From: an uncultured Alistipes sp.
GTDB lineage: Bacteria > Bacteroidota > Bacteroidia > Bacteroidales > Rikenellaceae
DNA length: 14,787 nucleotides
Direction of reading: 5' to 3'
NCBI GenBank assembly: GCA_900546005.1
Contig: URBJ01000054.1
Coordinates: forward strand, 1 to 14,787
Made by a program: the position numbers and the translations under genes. Under the pieces are notes generated by a model. It had not been told where the DNA came from. It searched no databases and saw nothing but the letters and a program-made list of their open reading frames with translations. Within the stretch, counting starts at the first letter, position 1. Every line of letters starts with the position of its first letter. Positions 1 to 5,756 of this stretch are shown here, in pieces.

Positions 1-26
1 CCCTGATTCCGGGGCTTTTTGATTAA

Positions 27-1215
27 TTGTTTAACTCGTCCCATTTTAACGGGACGCTAATGATGCTGGTTGCTGGATTATACGGGGCGCGATGTGGTAT
101 ACAGCGAGGGTGAGTTTACCGGTTGGGCTGCTAAGTTCAATAAAATCAGTCAGATTCCAGACAGTATGGATACGGCTGCCGATCCGTTTGAAATAAAAGC
201 CAACTACGCCAATTCCGATATGTATGAGGTCTATGCCAGCTATACGTCGATGACGGCCCTTTTGTGTTCGGCAGAGATGGCCGATTTGATGAACGAACCG
301 GATGTGGCCGCAAAGTATCGGGCTTATGCAAAGCGTATCAGAAGCGGGATGTTGCGGCTTTTGGCTGTCGGGCCCGACCACAACAGGATGTGGCGTGTGG
401 CGCGTAATTCGGTGTTGCCCAGTCTGCAGGATTGTCTGGTTCCGGTTTGGTTCTCGTTATACAGGGAGGGGATCGATCCCAAACGGATGGATGAAGACAT
501 GACACCGATCAGCCGGAATACCCTTTCCCGTCAACTGAATGAGAGGTATGGGGACAAACCTGTTTTGGCAATGGGATACGGTATCGGATGGTTGACCCAC
601 TCGGCGTTGGTGCTCGACCAGATGGATCACGCGGGACGCCTGTTGGTCAGTATTGCCCGGTATTCGTATGATAAGAACATGAACTACGTTGATTCGACAC
701 GAGGGATCGATTGGCGTAAATGGATGTGGATTATTCCGGAGGGGGCCAATATCATGCCCGACGGGAGGTGGTACAGGATCTGCGATCTGAGCAATGGGGC
801 CAATCAGGGACCGGCCATGAATGCCCTGGAGGTTTGTGCCGGGGTGGACGATATTCAGGATGACCGGTTGAGGTTGATGCCCCGTGTTCCTGATCCGTTG
901 AAAGGAATCGAGGTCACGCATTTCAGAGTCATGACCCGAGAGGCTGGCCGGAATGTCAGCGCATGGATCGACTATACTTATGAACGGGGCGGGCGGTTTG
1001 CGTTTCAGAGCGATCGGTTGCTTCCCGAAATGGATGTCCGTTTCGGTCCTTATGTAAGTCGGGACGAAGCCGATCGGATCGCCCGGAGTTTGTCGTCGAA
1101 AGGGGAAGTAAGGGTTGAGGAGTCCGGTCGTTTCCGTGATGAAGCGGCATATTGGGTTTGGCTGGAAGGGTTGAAAAATATTCAGGAGCTTCAAATCGAA
1201 CAACCGGGGTTGTAG
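27..1215 (+). pseudogene. C-terminal remnant of an (alpha/alpha)6-barrel glycosidase, frameshifted and 5'-truncated
   Basis: The uninterrupted frame runs from about 64 to the TAG at 1213-1215, with a possible TTG start at 70 and a first in-frame ATG at 166. It has paired helices such as YASYTSMTALLCSAEMADLM and AMGYGIGWLTHSALVLDQMD, then a beta-rich C-terminal part. This resembles the last half of six-hairpin glycosidases (rhamnosidase or glucoamylase-like clans); I cannot name the family. Only about 250 residues of barrel remain, too few for a full fold. All three frames carry stops in bases 1-63. If one base near 66-70 is dropped, the +3 frame (from 27, after TAA 24-26) joins smoothly to give GTLMMLLLDYTGR, which looks like a genuine barrel helix. 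That suggests a frameshift plus an upstream nonsense codon. No promoter is visible. The alternative is a short functional protein from an unusual start, which I consider less likely. Confidence 0.6.
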
Positions 1216-1300
1216 TATTTGATCGGCAGTAGGAGATTGATGTGTTTCGGTCAGGATTTTTTATGGTTTGATCATTCCGACCGGTAATTTGATTCGGAAA

Positions 1301-1344
1301 AAAGAAAGGGAGAGGACTGAGGTTTCAGTCCTCTCCCTTTCTTT
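1301..1344. terminator. Strong bidirectional intrinsic terminator
   Basis: There is a perfect 20-bp inverted repeat (1301-1320 with 1325-1344) around a 4-base loop. The A-rich left and T-rich right flanks give a U-tract on either strand. It lies between the convergent glycosidase remnant (+) and the DUF1080 gene (-) and can serve both. Confidence 0.9.
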
Positions 1345-1364
1345 CTTTATAACATAGGATCAGG

Positions 1365-2006
1365 TCAATTCAATGGGGTTAAAACGACATTCCGGAATTC
1401 GATGGGGCCGCCTTCACTTTGCAGACCGATGTACCCGCTTTTGTTTGAGATTCCTGTAATCCGGTTCTGTTCCGTTCCGTTGATCGATACGGTTACGGTG
1501 CTGTCCGTACAGATAATTTCGGCAGCATTCCACTCAGCTACGGGTTTCTCGTTCGACGGAGCCATCTTCGGAACGATTCTCAGGGTCGTGTCGTTGCGGT
1601 ACTCGGTGCAGTCGCTTCCTCCCGAATTGATCAGGTCGCCGGCCTTCCCGGTCCAGAGTTGGCATTCGTAGCAGCTCGGCCAGATCCCGTCTTCGGCAAT
1701 CTGTACGAAAATTCCGCTGTTGGTTGCCGAATCGGGCCAGCGCCACTCGACGTTCAGTTTGTAGTTGTCGTACGTGGAGTCGGTCCGGATGTAACCGAAT
1801 GTTCCCGAAAGGGCGATGACGCTGTCGCGAACGACGAACTCCTCTTGTGGATTCTTGGTCGAGTCTTCAATATAGTAGGTCCATCCGCTCAGATCGGTTC
1901 CGTTGAACAGGTTGATCGATTCGGGCTGTTGGGGTTGTTGCCCCTGAGTGCAGGCGACAACGGTGCATGCAGTGGCCGCAATTAAAAACGAGTTGAAAAT
2001 TTTCAT
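1365..2006 (-). CDS. DUF1080 (3-keto-disaccharide hydrolase-like) lipoprotein
   Basis: This 213-residue protein has an N-terminal lipoprotein signal (hydrophobic residues 4-18, lipobox VVAC with Cys19), so it should be exported and lipid-anchored. The rest is one DUF1080 / concanavalin-like beta-sandwich domain (PF06439 type). Its usual landmarks are the opening INLFNGTDLSGW (31-42), the central NSGIF (96-100), YECQL near 113-117 and the closing strand GYIGLQSEGG (191-200). Members act on or bind glycosides, and some hydrolyse 3-keto-glycosides; the substrate here is unknown. The length fits a single-domain member. It lies 26 bp downstream of the thioesterase gene on the same strand, probably in one transcript ending at the 1301-1344 terminator. 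ATG at 2006 is the only start that keeps the signal peptide. Confidence 0.88.
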   Translation of the reverse strand: MKIFNSFLIAATACTVVACTQGQQPQQPESINLFNGTDLSGWTYYIEDSTKNPQEEFVVRDSVIALSGTFGYIRTDSTYDNYKLNVEWRWPDSATNSGIFVQIAEDGIWPSCYECQLWTGKAGDLINSGGSDCTEYRNDTTLRIVPKMAPSNEKPVAEWNAAEIICTDSTVTVSINGTEQNRITGISNKSGYIGLQSEGGPIEFRNVVLTPLN

Positions 2007-2032
2007 GGCGTTATGTTTTTAAGAATGATAGG

Positions 2033-2773
2033 TTACTGCTCTTTCCACCGAAATGATGCACGGCAGACGGAGAGCTCGTCCGAGGCGCGACGCACCTCGA
2101 AGCGTTCCTCCAAGAGAAGCGCTTCATGAAAGATCCGAAGATCCTCGCCGTAGCGTGTTTCGTGAATGAAGTTGATATCCATCCGTTGAATGGAGGATTC
2201 CTGCAATCGGGATAGCGGCAGTGTGTCCATCATCCATTGGATGTATTTCATCGTATTGGTATGCTGATTGAAATCGATTTCGCTGTACCTGACCCGGCGA
2301 CGGTCGACCTCTTGGCCCGTGAAGCTGCCGATCCGTCGGGGTGCATCGATCGGACATTCTGAAATCAGTTTTTCCGAATAGGAGGATATGTTCGCTCGCA
2401 GATCGAGCAGTCGGCGACTCTGCATGTCGATGATGGCCCAGTTGCTCGAAGCCGCGGCTATGCGGTTGCCCCGACTGTCCCGGACGAGGAAGTTGCGGGT
2501 GGTCATCATGCGCCCGATTTCGCTGATCCACGTCCCGATTTCGTAGTGTTCGTATTCGTCAGGGTAGCGGTCAATCTCTATGGCCATACGGGAGAGTACC
2601 CATGTCGTATTGCGTTGCTGCAGGTTCCTGATGCCGAATCCGGTGCGGTCGGCATCTTCGCCGGCGGTATGCAGAATGCTGTCTCCGAGCGAGAAAAGGG
2701 TCGCTCGTTTGGTGAAATCCACCTCGCGCGGCTGGACTTGATAAGGATAGAAAGAGATGGTGTCGTACGACAT
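2033..2773 (-). CDS. Acyl-ACP thioesterase (FatA/FatB-like double hotdog)
   Basis: Acyl-ACP thioesterases release free fatty acids from acyl carrier protein in the cytoplasm. From the ATG at 2773 the protein has 246 residues, the usual bacterial length for two hotdog domains. An in-frame TTG at 2782 would add three residues; I prefer the ATG. The second hotdog carries the family signature DFNQHTNTMKYIQW, with the conserved Asp, Asn and His of the D-x-N-x-H catalytic motif at about 167, 169 and 171. The first hotdog has the long helix segment around FGIRNLQQRNTTWVLSR. There is no signal peptide. It is probably the first gene of a two-gene unit with the DUF1080 lipoprotein; the metabolic reason for that pairing is not evident. 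Family assignment is firm; chain-length specificity cannot be read. Confidence 0.93.
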   Translation of the reverse strand: MSYDTISFYPYQVQPREVDFTKRATLFSLGDSILHTAGEDADRTGFGIRNLQQRNTTWVLSRMAIEIDRYPDEYEHYEIGTWISEIGRMMTTRNFLVRDSRGNRIAAASSNWAIIDMQSRRLLDLRANISSYSEKLISECPIDAPRRIGSFTGQEVDRRRVRYSEIDFNQHTNTMKYIQWMMDTLPLSRLQESSIQRMDINFIHETRYGEDLRIFHEALLLEERFEVRRASDELSVCRASFRWKEQ

Positions 2774-2810
2774 AGTTTTCAAGATGAAGTTCGACTCGAG
2801 AATCCGCCTA

Positions 2811-2818
2811 CGAAGGTA
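2811..2818 (-). promoter_or_regulatory. Possible -7 promoter element for the thioesterase operon
   Basis: The minus strand reads TACCTTCG, one mismatch from the Bacteroidetes -7 consensus TAnnTTTG, and would give a leader of about 30 nt before the ATG at 2773. It lies inside a short dyad, CCTAC-4-GTAGG (2807-2820), which could be an operator or chance. No clear -33 TTTG is seen; a TTTTC lies at roughly the right distance. Confidence 0.3.
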
Positions 2819-2849
2819 GGAATTCTCCTCCGGTTCTGAAAATTATTTT

Positions 2850-2857
2850 TAACTTTG
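2850..2857 (+). promoter_or_regulatory. Probable -7 promoter element for the Cys-rich protein gene
   Basis: TAACTTTG matches TAnnTTTG exactly and lies 57 bases before the ATG at 2914, in an AT-rich stretch. The -33 position has only a weak TTCTG. The element is divergent from the thioesterase promoter region. Confidence 0.42.
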
Positions 2858-2913
2858 CCCATATAGGTCCGTTTGTTTTGTTCCCGGACCGGAATGTAAA
2901 ATAGTTTGTACTT

Positions 2914-3243
2914 ATGAAAAGAAAGATTGGATTTGTGGTAGTTTTATGCGCAGTGGCATTGGTAGCTGTGGCTTGGACCTCTTCGCCCTGCGGATTGAGA
3001 CAAAAGTGTTGTGCACAGGCTCGTTGTGCAGTTGTGTGTGAAGAGGCGCAGAAGTGTCCTTATGCAGCAGATCGGGGTTGTGATACGACCTGTTGCAGAC
3101 GTCAATGTGTGGAGTCGTGCAGCGAGAAACGTTGCGATCCGCAGGTTTGTTCGGCATGTCCGGACAGCTGCCGCAAGGCCTGTGTCGGAGAATGGCAGCA
3201 GCGCTATGGCAAAGGCAGACCGGGTGGATACTGCTGCAGGTAG
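2914..3243 (+). CDS. Small exported cysteine-rich protein of unknown function
   Basis: I do not recognise a family. The 109-residue product starts MKRK and has one hydrophobic segment (about 5-21) that should act as a signal peptide or membrane anchor. The mature part has 18 cysteines in about 85 residues: 26, 32, 33, 38, 42, 48, 56, 60, 61, 65, 69, 74, 79, 82, 86, 90, 107 and 108. Many are spaced C-x3-C (38/42, 56/60, 61/65/69, 82/86/90), the spacing expected along one face of a helix. The rest is rich in Arg, Lys, Gln and Glu. The even number allows nine disulfides or, alternatively, metal binding. The gene is monocistronic, with its own probable promoter (2850-2857) and a terminator at 3260-3302. 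Codon use resembles its neighbours. The frame is certainly long and patterned enough to be real; any function would be a guess. Confidence 0.8.
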   Translation: MKRKIGFVVVLCAVALVAVAWTSSPCGLRQKCCAQARCAVVCEEAQKCPYAADRGCDTTCCRRQCVESCSEKRCDPQVCSACPDSCRKACVGEWQQRYGKGRPGGYCCR

Positions 3244-3259
3244 AGAGACCGTATTACAA

Positions 3260-3302
3260 AAAGAGGCCGGGATTCTTGAATATGTAGAATCCCGGCCTCT
3301 TT
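3260..3302. terminator. Bidirectional intrinsic terminator
   Basis: There is a perfect 17-bp stem (3260-3276 with 3286-3302) around a 9-base loop, with A-rich and T-rich outer flanks. It separates the convergent Cys-rich gene (+) and the M24 peptidase gene (-). Confidence 0.9.
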
Positions 3303-3334
3303 GTATGTCGTGACAGATCGAATGATCGATTGTT

Positions 3335-4519
3335 TTAGTCGAGCGGAATGATCGCCTCCTCGCAGAGGGTCAGTTGTTCGAGTCCGTTGTCCGTAACCAA
3401 AAAACTGTTTTCCACACCGACGGCCCCGACCTCTGGAATAACGAACTTGGGTTCCAGAGCAAATACCATACCTGCCTTCAGTACCTCTTTCGAACGCGGT
3501 GCCAGTACCGGCTGTTCATTGATTTCTATGCCGATACCATGTCCGACGAACCCGGCCTGTTGGCGGTGCCCCATGAAATAGGCGGAGAGTCCGGCCTCTT
3601 CGGCCATCCGGGCTGCCAGATTGTAGAGCTCGGCAGCGGGAACTCCGGGATGAGCCGTACGGATGATCTCCTGTTGGATCTTCAGGGAGGTGTCGTGGGC
3701 CTTAAGGGCAAGGTCAGGCAGTTTCCCGACCGAAAAGACGCGGCTCATGTCGGTCGTATAACCGGTAAAGTTTCCACCCATATCGACCATGATGCTGATA
3801 TTGCCTTTCAGTGGGGTTCCGTTGCTGCCGATAGGTAGCGACAGGTCCTGTCCAGCTCCCCCCAGCGCAAAGTCGTAGGGCGAAGGTGCGTCTGCATTGT
3901 CTCCGGCCAAAAGGCTTCCCATGAAGATCTCCATGCTCTGTCCGAAAATGCGGAACAGTCCGAGCGATCCGAGCCGGCGGCATTCGCGTTCGATCTCGAT
4001 CGACAGATCCAGATCGGTCATGCCCGGACGAAACAGGGACGGAATCCGTTCGTAGAGTTGTGCATGCAGCACTCCGGAGCGCATGATGCGCCCAATTTCG
4101 TAGATGGTTTTGATGCTGCGTGCTTCTCTTAAGAGACGCGAGCCATTGCCGATTCGTTCGGGCGAAAAGATTTTTTCGTAACGAACATATTCGTTGTAAG
4201 ACAGAGAGTCGCTCTCCAGAAACAGATATTTGGGTAACGAGAATCCCCGTTCCTGAAGGTGGGCGGGAATCTCTTCCGGTTTGCGGATGTAAACGATGTC
4301 GTCACCCTTCAGACCGGTCGGACGACGGACGAAAAAGATCGGATCCCGATCAAGGGCGATGTAGACGGCTCCGCTGAAGACGCGTCCGGAGACATAAAAC
4401 AGGTTGACGTTGCTCGTAATCAGCAGGGCATCTCCGTTTTCGCGTTGCAGAGCGGATTGCAGGGTGTTCCAGCGTTTGCTTAATTCGTGTTTCAGCTGTT
4501 CGTTGTACATGACTTGCAT
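3335..4519 (-). CDS. M24 family metallopeptidase (Xaa-Pro aminopeptidase-like)
   Basis: This 394-residue cytoplasmic protein has a creatinase-type N-terminal domain (about 10-130) and a pita-bread M24 catalytic domain (about 140-390). All five metal ligands of the M24 family are visible: Asp246 in VDMGG, Asp257 in TTDMSR, His327 in GHGIG, Glu356 in ALEPKF and Glu370 in GVENSF. The enzyme is therefore expected to be an active dinuclear metallopeptidase removing N-terminal residues before proline; exact specificity (Xaa-Pro aminopeptidase or prolidase) is not decidable here. The ATG at 4517-4519 directly follows the TAA of the upstream DUF2148 gene with no spacer, indicating translational coupling; a second ATG is three codons later. 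It is the last gene of a three-gene operon ending at the 3260-3302 terminator. Confidence 0.93.
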   Translation of the reverse strand: MQVMYNEQLKHELSKRWNTLQSALQRENGDALLITSNVNLFYVSGRVFSGAVYIALDRDPIFFVRRPTGLKGDDIVYIRKPEEIPAHLQERGFSLPKYLFLESDSLSYNEYVRYEKIFSPERIGNGSRLLREARSIKTIYEIGRIMRSGVLHAQLYERIPSLFRPGMTDLDLSIEIERECRRLGSLGLFRIFGQSMEIFMGSLLAGDNADAPSPYDFALGGAGQDLSLPIGSNGTPLKGNISIMVDMGGNFTGYTTDMSRVFSVGKLPDLALKAHDTSLKIQQEIIRTAHPGVPAAELYNLAARMAEEAGLSAYFMGHRQQAGFVGHGIGIEINEQPVLAPRSKEVLKAGMVFALEPKFVIPEVGAVGVENSFLVTDNGLEQLTLCEEAIIPLD

Positions 4520-5056
4520 TTATTGTTTCGGTTGTCTGTCGAAGAAGGGGTTTTTGGAGGAGGCACTGATCGGAATGGCGTAGATCGAGTGGCAATCGGG
4601 TATGAGATTCATCCGTTTGGCGGCCATGCCGGCTGAGTACATTACCCGGCAGTCTATTCTCAGATCGGCGGCTTTGGCCGTCATCGAGCCGATGGCGATG
4701 CCCAGATCGACCATATTGATCGCACAAGGGGCTTCCGGATGATTGTGTTTCTCCGCACAAGTCGGGAAACCACAGTATCCACAGTTCAGTGCCATCTCTT
4801 TGATCCGTGATCCGACCAGAATGACGGCTTCGGCTTGTAGGATGTTCTCCGCATCGCGTTGGAAGAAGTGCATTTCGGTCTCTTGGGCGATGCGTTGCAT
4901 GGTTTGCGACAAGGCCTCGATTTTTTCGTCTGTAATGGTGACGATTTCGATCAGGTCGATGCCCTTTCCCTTCGGGGCGGTACGTCCGGCGGTCATGATT
5001 TGACGGGCGCATTCGATTAACGTCTCTTTGCGACTGGTTCTTTCGTCGATAATCAT
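4520..5056 (-). CDS. DUF2148 ferredoxin-like iron-sulfur protein
   Basis: This 178-residue protein carries the cysteine cluster typical of DUF2148 domain proteins: C92-x2-C95-x4-C100 in NCGYCGFPTC, then C111 in PCAINMVDLGIAIGS. These four can ligate an iron-sulfur cluster. The N-terminal half (about 1-90) is a mixed alpha/beta region and the C-terminal part keeps the family's SMTAKAADLRIDCRVMYSAG and IYAIPISASSKNPFFDR stretches. There is no signal peptide or membrane segment, so it should be cytosolic. The biochemical role of the family is unknown; a redox or electron-transfer function is inferred from the cysteines only. It is the middle gene of the GNAT-DUF2148-M24 operon, 13 bp after the GNAT stop and directly abutting the peptidase start. 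Confidence 0.88.
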   Translation of the reverse strand: MIIDERTSRKETLIECARQIMTAGRTAPKGKGIDLIEIVTITDEKIEALSQTMQRIAQETEMHFFQRDAENILQAEAVILVGSRIKEMALNCGYCGFPTCAEKHNHPEAPCAINMVDLGIAIGSMTAKAADLRIDCRVMYSAGMAAKRMNLIPDCHSIYAIPISASSKNPFFDRQPKQ

Positions 5057-5069
5057 ATCCAGTATCGTT

Positions 5070-5555
5070 TTAATGTGTTTGTTGTGCTGCGTTGAGGATC
5101 CGGAGATGCTCTTCGTCGAGCTGGAAGGTGCTCCATTCGCTCATGCGAACGGCTCCCATCGATTCGTAAAAGGCGATGGCCGGGCGGTTCCAGTTCAGAG
5201 CGGTCCACTCCATCCGCCGGCATCGACGCTCCATGGCAATCGCCACCAGCTTCAGGAACAGGGCTTTCCCGTAGCCTCGTCCCCGATACTCCTGATCGAC
5301 ATAGATGTCTTCCAAGTATAAGCCGTGTTGCCCCTTGAACGTGGAAAAGTTATGAAAAAAGAGTGCGAAACCGACGGTTTCCCCTTCGGCTTCGCACAGA
5401 ATTACTTCGGCTTGTTTTTCGAGAAAGATGGCTCGGTGTAGAGCCTCTTCGGAGGTGTCGACTTCGTTTTCCAGCTTTTCGTATCGGGCCATCTTCAAGA
5501 TGAACCCGTAGATGAGCGGAATGTCTGATTCGGTGGCGAAACGAATGTGTGCCAT
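5070..5555 (-). CDS. GNAT N-acetyltransferase, diamine/thialysine acetyltransferase (SSAT)-like
   Basis: This 161-residue single-domain GNAT enzyme transfers an acetyl group from acetyl-CoA to an amine. The acetyl-CoA pyrophosphate loop is YRGRGYGK (90-97). The flanking LYLEDIYVDQEYRGRGYG and WTALNWNRPAIAFYESMGA closely follow the spermidine/spermine and thialysine N-acetyltransferase family, including Tyr130 at the usual general-acid position. The substrate is therefore probably a polyamine or lysine-like amine, though bacterial members vary. It is first in the operon with DUF2148 and M24 genes. An AAAGG about eight bases before the ATG may act as a weak ribosome site. The family is firm; the substrate is inferred. 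Confidence 0.93.
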   Translation of the reverse strand: MAHIRFATESDIPLIYGFILKMARYEKLENEVDTSEEALHRAIFLEKQAEVILCEAEGETVGFALFFHNFSTFKGQHGLYLEDIYVDQEYRGRGYGKALFLKLVAIAMERRCRRMEWTALNWNRPAIAFYESMGAVRMSEWSTFQLDEEHLRILNAAQQTH

Positions 5556-5741
5556 GTGTTTACCTTTGTTTTAATCCGAGCATACCGGATACCTCCTACC
5601 CTTTCCTATCAAAGAGTTTGCCGTATCCCGAGTTTTCTGCAAACAAAAGTTTCCTCTTTGTGCCGAAAACTCTGCGTGTTCGGAATCGATCGAACCGTGC
5701 CCTTTTCTTCCGAGTTTCGGAATTAAGAGCAACAGACGCCG

Positions 5742-5749
5742 CAAAGGTA
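5742..5749 (-). promoter_or_regulatory. Probable promoter of the GNAT-DUF2148-M24 operon
   Basis: The minus strand reads TACCTTTG, a perfect TAnnTTTG -7 element, only 7 bp beyond the stop of the GH78-like gene. A start near 5735 would give a leader of about 180 nt. That leader holds two small dyads (TTCCGA-3-TCGGAA at 5708-5722, and GTTCG/CGAAC near 5680-5697) but no U-tract. I find no intrinsic terminator between the glycosidase gene and this operon, so read-through is possible. The -33 element is not clear. Confidence 0.5.
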
Positions 5750-5756
5750 TATAAAA

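Noticed and set aside
37..56. Inverted repeat CGTCCC-8-GGGACG at the left edge, considered as a mobile-element end or recombination scar.
   Set aside because: Only 6 bp of stem, no target duplication or transposase nearby, and the stretch reads through as part of a degraded coding frame.
2313..2345. Shared SF(T/S)GQEVD coding stretch in the thioesterase (about 2313-2345) and the GH78-like protein (about 8080-8105), considered as a possible duplicated segment.
   Set aside because: Only about eight residues match, the surrounding sequence is unrelated and each stretch fits its own protein; most likely chance.
5587..5628. GGATAC/GTATCC inverted repeat in the leader of the GNAT operon.
   Set aside because: A 6-bp stem with a 30-base loop is expected by chance.
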